Positions 35,801 through 47,400 of a stretch of 64,000 nucleotides of DNA are shown piece by piece; positions within the stretch are counted from its first letter, which is position 1; each line of letters opens with the position of its first letter. The DNA comes from Brachionus manjavacas (taxonomy: Eukaryota; Rotifera; Eurotatoria; Ploima; Brachionidae). Position numbers and translations under genes: made by a program. Below the pieces are notes generated by a model. It was not told the origin of the DNA. It saw only the letters and a program-made list of their open reading frames with translations, and searched no databases. The stretch covers positions 417,501 to 481,500 of the forward strand of contig JAHQIY010000010.1 of assembly GCA_019054805.1 (NCBI GenBank), given 5' to 3'.

Positions 35801-36637
35801 AGAATTGTTTGTATAAAAATGCAACTAAGTAAGGACTTGCTGATTTCGTCTTTGAACCAATTCCGTAAAGAGAGTAAAAACTCTTTTCAACTTTTTTCCA
35901 TTTTTCTTCATTTTTTTTTTTTTCCATTTTAGTTTTATAATTGTTGGGGACGAATAAATTTCTAATTAATCATTTTTTGAGTTTTTCAGAAACTAGATTT
36001 TAAACTATACACTTCTTGAAAAGTTTTTTTTTCAAATTTTTGATCGAATATTGAATACTTTTCAATATTAGATTAGATGATCTAATTAAAAAATTTGATT
36101 GATCTTCTTCTGCTCATTTTTGTGTGCAAAACTGAATGATATTTTCTTAGGTGATTAGAATAATTTTTTGATCTAAAGAAAATATTTTATATATTTTTTT
36201 TATTATAAAATTTACATTTTAAATTTATTTTAAAATTTTTTTAAAATTTTTTTAAAATTTTTTTAAAGGCCTGAGATTTGATAGATGGTCTTTATGTCCA
36301 GAATGTGAAAGTTATACATTCTACGGGGAATGGATAACTCCGAAAGAATTGCAAAAGACTAAATCGAAAGACTGTCCACAATGTGAAAAAAATGTACATT
36401 ATTCATTTTTAGTTCGACCCTCAACTGGTCAAAGCTTAAGTAATTTTTACATTAAAATGAAACATTTTTTCATATCTAATTTTCAAAGTACTGGATATGA
36501 AACGCATGCAACAAAGGCTAGAGCGGTTGGCCAGATTTGATCCGAAAAATAATTTTATTAATACATCTGTAATAGAAAAAAAATCAACAATCATTGCCGG
36601 TACATCACCAAAAATTTTAAGTGCCAAAATTATATAA
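20810..36637 (+). CDS. ROCO-family protein: LRR - ROC GTPase - COR - C-terminal double CxxC (MFHAS1-like)
   Basis: Six exons (20810-21395, 23682-24431, 32186-34082, 34169-34386, 36269-36439, 36489-36637) join in frame at GT-AG sites to about 1,256 residues. Residues 1-150 are polar and low in complexity. Residues 155-420 hold about nine leucine-rich repeats (LKRLDLSYNNL, LESLNLSNNML), then the GLKAIKEYF linker. The ROC domain has a P-loop GEPKSGKTS (about residue 452), DFNG (about 576) as the DxxG switch, TKID (about 640) for guanine recognition and a later AASLK. The G1-G3 spacing is unusually long and serine-rich. COR follows (YLSSSGTVIWF, about 812). Near residues 1160-1188 are CPEC and CPQC, which could form a zinc ribbon. 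No kinase follows, so it resembles MFHAS1 rather than LRRK. Intron 2 is 7.75 kb and full of transposons. Stop is TAA at 36635-36637. Confidence 0.85.
21396..23681. other. Intron 1 of the ROCO gene
   Basis: Donor gtatgt at 21396, acceptor ending atcag at 23681. The exons join as LNLT-ANKLSD inside a leucine-rich repeat, which confirms the junction. Contents are AT-rich non-coding sequence plus the inverted-repeat element at 22787-23400. Confidence 0.7.
22787..23400. mobile_element. 614-bp terminal-inverted-repeat element in ROCO intron 1
   Basis: The left end ggtctagtcgatagtgttat and the right end ataacactatcgactagacc are exact reverse complements, with pairing continuing for a few bases. There is no ORF between them. 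Flanking duplication is not clear. It behaves like a non-autonomous DNA transposon. A related ggtc-rich inverted motif (ggtcaggtaataaaattgacc) occurs shortly downstream at about 23525-23545. Confidence 0.65.
24800..25260 (-). mobile_element. CR1/jockey-like LINE remnant, C-terminal part
   Basis: The minus strand encodes EWLMEFNKKKIVIHYRNN and, further on, TSLLRPHLEYDVQV, both characteristic of the region after the catalytic YADD of CR1-type reverse transcriptases, with stops and frameshifts between. It is a dead copy. Its upstream (reverse-transcriptase core) part appears at 26530-26750 on the same strand, separated by an inverted-repeat element. Confidence 0.6.
25278..26500. mobile_element. 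TIR element (about 1.2 kb) splitting a LINE remnant
   Basis: The left terminus tttgaattacaaaatgtatc and the right terminus gatacattttgtaattcaaa are exact reverse complements. Pairing runs about 58 bp with few mismatches, including a gtgcgatgtttcaaat / atttgaaatatcgcac block. It lies between two parts of one minus-strand LINE. Inside is a second inverted repeat (25676-26226) and no convincing transposase; an ORF at 25744-25938 has no recognisable domain. Confidence 0.6.
25676..26226. repeat. Inner inverted repeat nested in the TIR element
   Basis: Left arm 25676-25765 and right arm 26138-26226 are about 85-90 bp and reverse complementary with scattered mismatches. Shared blocks include gttaggtgaaccat, ttttcaggttttgtgaacta and attcaccc. 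The loop of about 370 bp has no recognisable gene. Confidence 0.5.
26530..26750 (-). mobile_element. LINE remnant, reverse-transcriptase core piece
   Basis: The minus strand shows SVFGPLLFVIFIDNLPDG, the conserved block after the PQG motif of non-LTR reverse transcriptases, with in-frame stops upstream. In orientation and content it is the upstream continuation of the fragment at 24800-25260. Confidence 0.55.
26984..27343 (-). CDS. Small ORF, possibly transposon-derived (119 residues)
   Basis: Not recognised with confidence. The C-terminal half (IWKEFYNIYLRIKSKKPPT, then WLQLFLSVYHQSDAVHAL) recalls a domain I associate with transposon-linked invertebrate proteins ending in a 'xxDVTPYxHAL' block. 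The N-terminal half is lysine-rich. It lies inside the ROCO intron, antisense to the host gene, between LINE fragments. It could be a remnant exon or chance; no start context or splice partner supports expression. Confidence 0.3.
   Translation of the reverse strand: MIKRNILQKLNEFFKREYNIKVNYVPNERKSISTILNILPAFKRQKIFEKIDFQMFKDEVESSNKINSIWKEFYNIYLRIKSKKPPTCLEINTKTENWLQLFLSVYHQSDAVHALINFV
28289..28315. repeat. (AAT)n microsatellite
   Basis: About nine uninterrupted AAT units within the ROCO intron. LINE tails in this window end in similar trinucleotide or tetranucleotide runs, so it may mark an old insertion end. Confidence 0.7.
28712..31140 (-). mobile_element. CR1-type non-LTR retrotransposon, 5'-truncated, best-preserved copy
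   Basis: The minus-strand ORF 30053-28776 (425 residues) has the reverse-transcriptase motifs LLDFAKAFDTVPH (first catalytic Asp), SGVPQGSVIGPLLF and MYADDTKIFS (catalytic YADD), then WLLLFNTFKCVVMHYG, LEFAVPVW and a C-terminal NRTANIWNSLPNQLV block, all typical of the CR1 group. The frame continues upstream through FKKGDKSTASN, one TAG (30060-30062, at the usual Tyr of NYRPVSL) and a TAA near 30261. 31067-30882 retains NTFDLIFTS, the end of the APE-like endonuclease. The 3' end has a 7-bp hairpin (28757-28777) and an imperfect (TAG)n run at about 28717-28724. It sits antisense in ROCO intron 2. Stops make it non-autonomous. Confidence 0.85.
35301..35927 (-). pseudogene. LINE reverse-transcriptase C-terminal fragment (208 residues) in ROCO intron 4
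   Basis: The ORF reads FLYKQFCQSIFRYHLDPI, IRQNLLLKRVFGVKKYART and LEALKVKKIEQIYLKHKI, the pattern of the region after the catalytic domain in many LINE proteins (QN-LLK-x-G followed by LL-LKV-I-IY). No catalytic core is left and no tail is obvious. It is a different family from the CR1-like copies here but comparable in position to the fragment at 80-487. It is antisense to the ROCO gene within its 34387-36268 intron. Confidence 0.6.
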
Positions 36638-37049
36638 TTTTTTTAAAATTTATTGTAAATAAATATTCAAAAAAAGCAGGATAGTTTAAAAATACGGCTT
36701 TCAGTTTAAAAATTTATCCTTATCATTTACCTAATGCTAATATTTAAAATTTTTATTTTTAGAATTAAAATTTTTATTTTTAGAATAAATATTTTTATTT
36801 TAATACTTTTTGTTACTTTAATGATATCATAATTCAAATTTAATTGTTTTTTTAATTAATTAAACGCTTGAAGGTTAACCCTCAGGCTATGTAGAATTTT
36901 ATATGGGTATTACACTTGCTTTGAGCCTAGCGAATAAAAGAATAAAATTATATGAAAATAATGATTAAAAAATTGAATTTTTTGAGATATAATTTAAAGA
37001 AATTAAAAAATAAATTTCAGAAATTTAGGATTAAAAATTCCTAATTAGA
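36638..37049. other. Non-coding gap after the ROCO gene
   Basis: AT-rich; contains the probable 3' untranslated region of the ROCO gene and short repeated tttttatttttagaat units at about 36750-36795. No gene seen. Confidence 0.4.
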
Positions 37050-38110
37050 ATAATAACATGACCAAATTTTCTCTTGATTGTGAAGTTTCTCTAAAAATGA
37101 TTTTGGAACTTGGCGATTTAAATTTTAATTCCATATGGCGTGAGCTTAAAAATACATATGACAGGCGAGGCTTTAAAATGGTTTGAATCGATTTTGAATG
37201 GTCGAAGGCAGAGAGTGGTTATGGGATATACTTTTTCAAATTGGAAACAAGTGAGTAGTGGTGTACCTCAAGGATCATTAATTAGGCCGATTTTGTTCGT
37301 TATATACATCAATGATTTATTGGAAGAGCTTTAAAGTTTTGGCTTAGATTATGCAGATGATCTAAAGCTTATTGGAATTTCTAGTCAAGATCACAAGTCA
37401 TTAGAATCGCAAGATGATTTAAACATGCCAATGGAGTGGGCTGACCTATGGTCAACTGAATCGAACCTGGCTAAGTGTAAAGTCATGTATATAGGTAAAA
37501 GAAACGAAAGATACCCATACGAAATGGTGAACTCGAAAGTCAATCATATTCTGAATGAATCTGGCCAAGAAAGAGATCATAGAGTTCTGGTTTTCAATGA
37601 TATCAAATGGAATAGGCAATGTTCTCATGCGGTTGCAAAGGCAAATAGGGTGCTGGGTCAAATAAAAATTCTTTTAGATTTTTGGGTAAAGAGACATTAA
37701 AGCCTTTGTAAACAGCTCTAGTGAGGCCACATTTGGAATACGCGGTAAGTACGTGGTGTCCACATTAAAAGACGAACATAAAAGTTTTAGAGAAAGAACA
37801 ATCAAGAGCAAGCTAGTTGGTCAAGGCGATCAAGACCAAACCGTAAGAGCTACGTCTTCACGAACTCAATTTTGTTTTATTTTAACTCAATTTATAAGAC
37901 AGACGTCTAAGAACAGAATAGACATTCATACTTCAGTTTTGAAATCTGAAATGCAATGTCAGCGACATCGACAAATAGTTCAAGGGTGTCATTGATGAAG
38001 AATTGTTTGGAATGTCAAGAAGCAATTACTACCAAAGCCTTAAAAAGGCTAAACGCTTAAATGCGTTGGTATAGACTTGTCTATACCGCAATCTAAACTA
38101 ACTAACTAAT
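37050..38110 (+). mobile_element. Degraded LINE remnant, plus orientation, with 3' hairpin
   Basis: The frames show LKWFESILNGRRQRVVMGY, SSGVPQGSLIRPILFVIYIN (37240-37320) and ADDLKLIGIS, then ESNLAKCKVMYIGKRN and HAVAKANRVLGQIK, that is CR1-type reverse-transcriptase motifs in order, broken by several stops and frame changes. Conserved wording weakens after 37750. The 3' end carries a perfect 9-bp hairpin, ggtatagacttgtctatacc (38068-38087), followed by a (CTAA)n tail to about 38110. Confidence 0.7.
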
Positions 38111-38157
38111 TAATATGGGAATTCAATTCAAATTTATTCAATTTTTCCTTTAGTTGA

Positions 38158-38796
38158 TTATAGTAGTAGTAGCAGTAGTAGTAATGCTATTGAGGAACGA
38201 AGTCGTCAGTTGACAGTTACGACAGTAGACGTCCTGCTATAATAGCCAACGACTAGTTATTAGTAATATAAAAATAAAGTTAAGTATGTTTAATCTGGTT
38301 TGAGTAATTTGTCTATTCTGTTTTTAAATTTGTTGGTGTTTACGGTAATCCTGGTCTCTAGATCAAGTGAATTCCAGTATCCGGCTGTACGATTTACGAA
38401 AAAGTTGTGACGAACACCACAACTTCTTACCAGCTGCCTCTCGATGGCAAGATGATTTGTTCTGGTACGACCCGCTGGACTGTCCAGTCCATTTGATGCC
38501 AACATTTGGATGCCATTTATGAAATGTACTCGGTCGTGTCCATGCTGAATCTTATGGATCTGGATTAGATCGCGGCGTTTATGTCGGTCTTCAAGTGTCG
38601 TCCATCCGAGGGCTTCTCTTCTCTCCACGTACGGCTTCGATTTGAGCTCTGGCACAAGCTTGGAGAACCTACTCTGGACCTTTTCGAGCACGTTAATGTC
38701 GCCACGTCGGTACGGGTTCCAGGCTGCTACCGCAAACTCAAGGTGACACTCTTTTTGACTACGGCCTTCACAAAAACTGAGTACAAAAAAACTCAT
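38158..38796 (-). mobile_element. LINE 3' fragment, minus orientation, with trinucleotide tail
   Basis: The minus-strand ORF 38796-38290 encodes LEFAVAAWNPY, VLEKVQSRFSKLVPELKSK, YVERREALGWTTLEDRHKRRD and FFVNRTAGYWNSLDLETR, the C-terminal block of CR1-type LINE proteins. It is clearly GC-richer than its surroundings and has no internal stop over 168 residues, suggesting a recent insertion. The catalytic core is missing (5' truncation). The 3' end shows a gtcgt/acgac stem (38202-38223) and (TAG)n at 38163-38182. Confidence 0.75.
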
Positions 38797-40106
38797 TTTT
38801 AGACGTCTGAAATTTTTTAAATTTATTCTAAAAAATTTTTTTCTTTTTAATTTTGATTTCTTTATTTTATTTTTGTGTTTTATTTTTTCTTTAAAAAGTT
38901 TGTTAAATATTTTTTGTGAATCTTTTCTTTATATTAAAAAATTAATTATTGTCAGATCTTGGATCCTGGTCATTTTTGGTTGAAAAATCAGAAAATTTAT
39001 AGAATATTAATTTTTAATTTTTATATAATTTTTAATCGTTTAATAGCTTTAAAACTTTGAATATTTTTTTTATATAATAGCAATTAAATAATTTCAAATT
39101 AATAGTTGAATTGTAATTTTAAAAACTGAAATTTTTAAATAAATTTTAAAGGTTTTTGTATAAAAAAAAATAATATTTGTTGCTTATTCTTAATTAAATT
39201 AGTAGATTTTAAAGTTAACTAAATAAAATTAAGCGATTTATTAAATAAGCGATTGTCAACACTAGTTATTTTATATTTATATTTATTTTATTTATTCTTT
39301 TTAATTAATGACTTTTAAAAAGTTCAAAATTTTTAAAATTCTTAAAATAAATTTTTAATAAGTTTTTTTTTTGTAAATAAAAAAAAAAAGTTTTTTGTTT
39401 TAAAAAATATTATAATAATAATTACTACTTTGAATTCATAAACTAAATAAGCTTTAATTCACTACATACAAACAAAAAAGTATAAAATTATTAATTTGAA
39501 AACATTGTATGGCACGGTTCTCGAGGATGGATTTATGACTAGTCCTTCTTTTTAGTTTTTTGAAAATAAAAAAATGTTACTTTTCTAGTGTTTCTTTTTT
39601 TATAAATAGCTGCAAGAAAAAATGAAATGTGAAGATATATTCATAAAAATCAAATGATTCTAAATTTTTGTCTAAATATTTTTTACGATTTAAAATGTTC
39701 TAAGTATTGCTAATTTGTAAACAAAAATCCATTATTTTAATATTTTGACAATTTTCGTAAAAAAACAATTTTAAAAATAATAAAAATTAACTAAATAAAC
39801 CATCAATTTTATTAAGAAACAAATTTGCCATCTAAATTAAAAATTTGTATTTAATTTAAAAATCTTCTTTGGCAAGAATGGTACTTAAAACCATAGTTAC
39901 ATCTTTATTCAACATTTATAATTCAAATCTTGTTAAGTTACCATGGAAAAATTATCGAAAAAGTAACTTGAAAAAATTTTTTTTACAATTATTTTGCATA
40001 TCTCAGGTAACCGACTAAACCATTGTATACTACTGAATTTAAACATCATTTACCAATAGATATTTAGAGATAATCCGTAGATATCTTTGATTTTAGATTT
40101 TTCAGA
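38797..40106. other. Upstream region of ODAD2; AT-rich
   Basis: No gene supported. A tttttcag acceptor-like signal lies two bases before the ODAD2 ATG, so non-coding or N-terminal exons of ODAD2 could lie here, but none is recognisable. Confidence 0.4.
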
Positions 40107-41411
40107 ATGGAAAAAGCAAAGGATCCAGAAAATGCAAAAAAAAAAGAAATTGTTAAAAACTATAGTTCTTCAAAATTAAGCGTAAACCACAAAGAACTTT
40201 CGGACGATAGTAGTCCAGAGAGTGATGAGGAAGAAGAGTTGGCCGAACGTGGTCGACAAGATCAAAGCGACTTGCCTTCTGAATATTGGCAAATTCAAAA
40301 ATTGGTCAAGTATTTAAAGGGTGGAAACCAGACAGCCACTATTATTGCTTTGTGTAGCATGCGAGATTTCAATTTGGCCCAAGAAGCTTGTCAATTTGCA
40401 ATCAGAGATGTGGGTGGTCTTGAAGTTCTGATTAATTTACTTGATACCGAAGACATTAAATGCAAAATCGGATCACTACAAATTTTAAAAGAAATATCCA
40501 AAAATCCCTACATAAGACGCTCAATAGCAGATTTGGGAGGATTACAAACAATGGTTAAAATTTTGACTGAACAGGACAAAGATTTGAGGTGTTTGGCGGC
40601 AGAGACTATCGCCAATGTGGCTAAGTTTAAGCGCGCCAGAAAAGTAGTTAGACAGAATAATGGAATTAGAATGCTTGTGGGACTTTTGGAAAGTGTGAAG
40701 GTTAATTTGCAGCATGCTGCTAATGATCATAAAGGCATAAAAACTCATGGTCATCATAGCTACAGTCAGGTAGAGCTAGCCAAAGATATTGAAATAGCAC
40801 GCTGTGGTGCCTCAGCTCTGTGGAGTTTAAGTAAAAGCAAAAAAAATAAGCACGAAATGAGAAGATCTGGTGTAATTCCTTTATTGGCAACTTTATTAAA
40901 AAGTCCTCATGAGAGTATTTGCATTCCAGTAGTCGGAACATTGCAAGAATGTGCTTCTGAAGTATATCGACCAAAGTGTTTTAACTTTATTTGTAAAATT
41001 GGTAATCTTTTACTTAAATTTCGGTAAAATTTCAGAAAAAAAAAAAAGCTCAATAAGTTTTATTTAGCCACAAGTTTTAGTCAAAGTCTTGATTAAACTC
41101 ATTTTTTTTAAATTAGAGTAGGTTTTAAGTCAAAATTAGTTATAGATTTAATTTAAATATAATAAATTATTTGATTTATTATTTAATAAAAAATAATTAG
41201 GTTTTCTTTTATGAATTAAGTCAGATGAGAAAAATTACTCAAAGAATTTTAAATTTAATCTTAAAATTAAAAAATTTGTCATTCCAGATACTTAGGCTTT
41301 GAATGTTGGAAAATCAAAGAGAGAAAGAAATGATAGCAATTACGAAAAGGAAATAAATTTTGGAAAATCCTTAATTGAATTTATGTTTTTGTCTTTTTTT
41401 ATATAATTAAG

Positions 41412-41444
<33 letters not shown>

Positions 41445-44400
41445 TATTAATTTCAGTCTCATAGGAATTTTAAAATTTAATATAAAATAGAATTTAAGTT
41501 ACATTGAAGACTTTGAGTAAAAAATTTAAATAATCATAAACGTGAAAATAGTCTAGATTTTTATGTATTGCATCTTGAAAAATTTTTATATTTGTGAAGG
41601 GTCAATTTTCAAAGTAAAATATTCTCTTTTAAATTGAGACAAAAAAAAGTGTTTGAAAGCTAGCTTACTTTTTTCCAGACTTTTCCAGAAGTCAAAGTCA
41701 TGACTTAAATTTTTTTTTTTAAGTCTAAGTTATGACTTTCACAAATTTTTTTATCAATACCTGCTTCATCTGGACCAGTTGAAAGAATTATTTTCTTAAT
41801 CTGGTTACATTTACAGAGCACATAGGTCAAGATTAACGGCCAGGAATTTGAAAGCAACTTCTTTATTGGTATCAAATATGGATTCATTAAATCATTGACT
41901 TGACTAAAGACTTGTGACTTAAAAACAAGTCTGCTTTTTTCATACAAAGTTTTCTATATTTTTCCAAAACTTACCAAAGGTGACGTAAATTTACGTTAGC
42001 TTACTGCAAAAAAGAGGACCATCATTATCTTTGTGAATTTTGTTAAGTTTTAAAATTAAATATTTCAAAAACTTAATTTTAATGTCAATACAATTTGAAA
42101 TTTTAAAAATTTTAATCTAAAAAATTTTCAAGATTAAAATTTTGAAAAAAATTCAAAATAAAATTAAGAGCCAAGTTAAGAACATTAGAACAGGAGCAAA
42201 CTACAGAATGATAATAAAATTTCTTATTTAGGTGCTATAAATAAAGTTAAAGATACTTGAAATAAAATTTATTTAATCTAAATTCCACCTCTGCAACAAC
42301 TCTGTATTTCAATGAAATATACTGCCTTTTGTGAAAAATTAAAAATAAAACTACGCAATTTTTTCCAGAGTTTTTGCAGAAGCTCAGTTTAGATTTAATA
42401 ATATTTTATTTAACTAGGGTTGGTATACGAAAAGTACTTAGTACCTTCGGATCACACTTAAATACACTAAAAATAATTCGAAATGATTTAGGCGATTAGT
42501 TTTTTCTAACGAAAAGTTTTTTTGTCTACAAAGATAAAAAAAATTAAATTGAAAATTTTTTAAAACGAATCTCTAATTTACAGTCGAAATATTAAAAAAA
42601 AAACGAATTTTGTTACAAAAAATGAATGGTCATAAACTATTTCTAAGACAAGTTTTCTTTTAGTATTCTTAAATTTTCCAAATTCATTTGATTCAATCTA
42701 TTTCTTATATCAGTCTGACTGAATAAAGACTCTGAAGGAACAGATGTAAAACAAAAAATCTTAAGATTTCAAAAAAGCAAAATTTAAATTCAAAAAAAAA
42801 AATTGAGATGCATTAAAAATCCATGTTGTTTCATTAAATTTTTTCTAGTTTACTCAACCTTAATTTTAACCTCTAGCACCATCGTAATAAAATCAGTTAT
42901 AATTTTCAGTTATAATTCAGTTTTGGTAATTTTAAAAACTATCATGTAAATTTAAGTCTTCCTTAGATAAAATTAAGAAAGCTTTGCCAATTTACACGAA
43001 ATTACTGAATTTTACCAAAATTTACGCTGTATTCCGTAAGATTACCAATCTTCCAAATAGCATAAAATAAAAAGAAATATTTAAAAATTTAAAAATATTT
43101 ATTTTTGCTAAGGCGAGCTACAGACTAGCCATCCGAACCGAAGGAATGATTTTTGACTTGGTTGAAAATCTGCGGTCATCAAACGATGAGCTTCAGATGC
43201 ACTGCGCCAATGCCATTTTTAAATGTGCCGAGGACAAAGACACTAGAGACTTGATACGCAAGTTCAAAGGCCTGGACCCTCTAGTTAAGCTGTTGAGCAA
43301 TCGGGAAAATAAGCCTTTATTGGCAGCGGCGACTGGCGCCATCTGGAAATGTTCGATTAGCAAAGAAAATGTAAAAAGATTCCAAGAACTAAAAGCCATT
43401 GAGTCGTTGGTTGCGTTGCTCGGTGATCCGACCGAAGAAGTTTTGATAAACACAGTCGGAGCTTTGGCAGAATGCGCCCAGGAACCAGAAAACAGAGCTT
43501 CTATGCGCAAATCTGGAGGAATTTCACCACTGGTTAATTTGTTGACTGGAACCAATAACCAGCTGCTGGTAAATACATGCAAAGCTTTGGCTCAATGTGC
43601 TCAAGATCAGGACAATATTTCCATCATTGAACGAATGGATGGTGTGCGGTTACTTTGGTCTTTATTGAAAAATCCTAATCCCAGAGTTCAGGCATCAGCG
43701 GCGTGGGCAATTTGTCCTTGTATAAAAAATATTCGCGATTCAGGCGAGACTGTCCGAAACTTTGTCGGAGGCCTGGAATTGATTGTGTCTTTGCTGAAAT
43801 CGCATGACATAGAAGTTTTAGCCAGCGTGTGCGCTGCAATAGGCGAAATAGCCAAAGATGAAGAAAATTTGGCCGTCATCACTGACCATGGTGTGGTTCC
43901 AATGCTCGCTGGTTTAACCAACACAGTAAATTTTCTTAGAAAGAAAAATATTTTTGTTTTATTTTATTGTAAAGAATGATGATATGTTGAGGAAAAATTT
44001 GACTGAGGCAATCGCTCAGTGTTGCAAGTGGGGTAAGAACAGAGAGCTTTTTGGTTCTCATAATGCCGTCGCTCCGCTAGTCAAATATCTCAAATCGCCA
44101 AATTCTGATGTTCATGCATCTACCGCCAAAGCATTGCACCAATTGTCAAAAAATCCCGCTAATTGTATTGTAATGCATGACAATGGAGTTGTGCGAGTAA
44201 TAATTAAAATAAAATTTTTATTTTTCAAGGTGCTTTTGGTGCAGACTTTCCTTTAGGGTAAAATATTCAATTTATTTTTTGATAAGCCAAGTATCTAGTA
44301 TAGCAAATATTCAGTAGCTAGATTTTTCTAACACCTATTGGACCAATTCAACAAGATTTATCGGTCTCAATGGAAATCAAAAAAAATTGAAGACTTAGTT

Positions 44401-47400
44401 TAAAAGATGTCATAAAAAATCTTAGACTGCTGTTAGATAATACATTATATCGGACTAGAAGAGGTATAGACAATTAAAAAGTTGAAATTCTTTCTGTACT
44501 TTTAAAAAACTATTTTACTTTTTGTACTTTTTCAGAATATTATTTAATTTGGCCCTGTTCCTTTTTGTACTTTATCATACTTTTTTTAATTAATGGTTAT
44601 TTTAATCATTAAACGGAGTCCGGGTGGAGCCCTGATTTAGGGATTCGGGTTTGCTGGAAGTAAGAAAAATTTTTGTTTAATTTAAAATTGATATTTAAAA
44701 TATTGTTTAATTAAAACCTTTTTTTCAATACCATTAAATTAAAACAAATTTAAATTACGATAAAATACAGAAAGTTAAAAAAAGTAAAATTGTTTTTTAC
44801 AAGTCTAATCTCATTGTCTAATCTCATATAGGCTAGAAGATGTTTTATGATGAAAAAACTCACATTTTTTAGGAAATACCTTAAAGACGGATTATTTTTA
44901 CGGTTTTTACTTAGTTCTAAAACACGAGTCTGGATCAAATTTGTGAAATAATTTTCAAAAAAATATTAGTTAAATTTAAACTTAGCTTGTATCAAAAACC
45001 TTTATTTGCTTTTTAAAAAAGATTTGAGTAAAATCGGATAGAAATTCAAATAATGAAAAATATTAAAATCATCTGTAATTTTTTTAAAAATTTAGCTCTC
45101 AGGTTTAAGAAACCACGTTAAGAAAATCAATTTTTTTTTCTTGTGTACTTACTGTATTCCCGCATTTTATTTTGCTGCACCACAAATTAAGACACGCTTT
45201 TGGACCAAGCACCAAAGTAAATCTCAAAAACATTATTTAATAAGAACGCATGGTCTAATAGTACTATCACGGGTTTAGGGCCGCATCAAACTTTCAAATT
45301 TCTTAACACTCAAAGGACGGATTTTTTTTACCATTAAGGACAGTCGGGTTTATAAAACCCGACTTTCAAAAATCGGTTATATTAAATAAAATATACCCGA
45401 AACCTATATTTTTTTTCAACTAAACTTAATATTAAACACAAATTACAACTTTCTATGATAATATCTTAATCAGGAAAAAAAAATCCAATGTTAAATGAGA
45501 AATAAGTATAGAGCTATCAAAAAAAAGAAAATATTCATAATTTTGGTTTTATTTTGAGAAGAAAAATTCATAATGACCAAAATATATTTCAGAGCTTCTT
45601 CTCTTAGACATGATAAATTTTCTAAATTTTAGTATTTAATAATCAAATTTAGATTAAAATTAATATTTTATTGCAAAAATGCGTCAATACAAGACATTTT
45701 TAAAGTCGGGTTTTATAAACCCGATTGTCCTTAATGTATATTTTTTTTTTTGCAGAAAAAATTCAACTTTTTTTTTGATAATCAAAAAATTTTATTAGTT
45801 TTTGGTTTAAAAACAATTAAAAGTTGAGGGGTGCAAGAGAATCGATTATTTAGATATTTTTGAAAAACTATTCTAAAAGGGTTTTATAAACCCGACCGTC
45901 CTTTGAGTGTTAATTTAATGCGTCGTCAAGCCATGAGTTTAAGACAAAAAAATAAAAGGATTTTTTTTACAATGCATTTATTGCAGCACCAAGAATTAAA
46001 TTAATAATATTTTTTGTCTTAAACTCAAGGCTTGATGACGCATTAAATTAAGAATTTGAAAGTTTGATGCGGTCCTAAACCCGTGATAGTACTGTTAGAC
46101 CATGTGTTCTTAATAAATAATGTTTTTGAGATTTACTTTGGTGCTTGGTTCAAAAGCGTGTCTTAATTTGTGGTGCAGCATAATCGAATGAGGGAATACG
46201 ATACGGAGTTTCTTTCTTTACTACAAAAATATTAACTGTCTGCTACTGAATGAAAAAAATTTTTTTCTTTAAACTTATTGATTTTTTTTATTTTTCAATG
46301 ATAATCTTTACTAATAGAAAGGATTTTTTCCAGGATCTGATTTTTTAATAGTTTATCGCATTTGGCAATGTATCAATGGGCTCCCCAGGGTCTTAAAGTG
46401 AAATATTAAGTAAAATTTAGGTATTTTTTAACTTGACCAATACTTTTATGAAATTTTAAAAAAATCAAAAAAAGTATTTTTAAAATCCTCATACAATTAT
46501 GAGTATTTTGATTCCATTTCTCTTTTAAAATTTTAGGCGACATATTTATTGAGCTAACTCTTTTATTTAAATTAGTCGATTTCTTTTTTTTATTTGCCAA
46601 AATTTAAATTAATAAATTTTTTATAAGAAACTTTTTTAAATCCGTTTGTTCTTTAGTTTAAATATATACTTAATACCCGGGTCCGTCTTTTAGGTAAAAC
46701 TCTTTTTTTAACTAAAGCATTAACAAACTACAACAAAAAAGGTGATAATTTAAGGGAACCGCAATTCAAAACTTTTCAAATGAGTTCTGCGTCCCAAAAA
46801 TAACCCTAAAAACATTATTTTTTATTTTTTCGGAATAAAATTTTTTTTGACCCCCTATCCCTTAGTTTCATAAATCAAGAGTAAGTTAATAATCGTTTTT
46901 GACCGATATCTAAGCTGTTTCTTCATTAATCATGTATAATAGGCACATATTCTAATCTAGAAAAAGGCTGTTTTGATTTGGTGGACAAAAAAATCGGTCT
47001 TTTTCCCAAAAAAATAATATCAGTCAAAAAATTACTATTTTTTGTAACAAAAAAATCCAATAACTAAAACAAAACTTGAAATGAAGTTTAAACTAAAGTT
47101 ATTTTTTTAAAGCTAGCTAGTTATTTTACTTTTTTGAATGTTAAATTTTGTTACTTTTTACACAGATTTGGTAAGGATTTTTAAAAACCATCAAACACAT
47201 GCCATTGACTAGAATTTAAATCTAAAAGTTTACCTAAAAAAAAGTCTGCACCAATTTAACCATAATGAAGTGTAAAATTTAAAAATTTTTTTTAGCTTTT
47301 ACTCGGAATGGTTGGATCAACTGATGAAGTGCTACAAGAAAATTCAGCTGGTTGTATCTCTTATATTAGACGGTTAGCATTGGCAAATGAAAAAGCTAGA

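Larger units (their letters stand above)
44197..47295. other. Intron 3 of ODAD2 with nested transposons
   Basis: Donor gtaata after NGVVR; acceptor tttttttag before LLLGMVGS. It contains the foldback element 45152-46201 and its TTAA-flanked guest 45307-45909. The remainder is AT-rich without recognisable genes. Confidence 0.7.

Noticed and set aside
41705..41947. 80-residue minus-strand ORF in ODAD2 intron 1
   Set aside because: Some composition looks protein-like, but there is no domain, no splice partner and no repeat relation I can show.
43193..43924. Two minus-strand ORFs opposite ODAD2 exon 2
   Set aside because: Antisense shadows of a strongly conserved armadillo exon.
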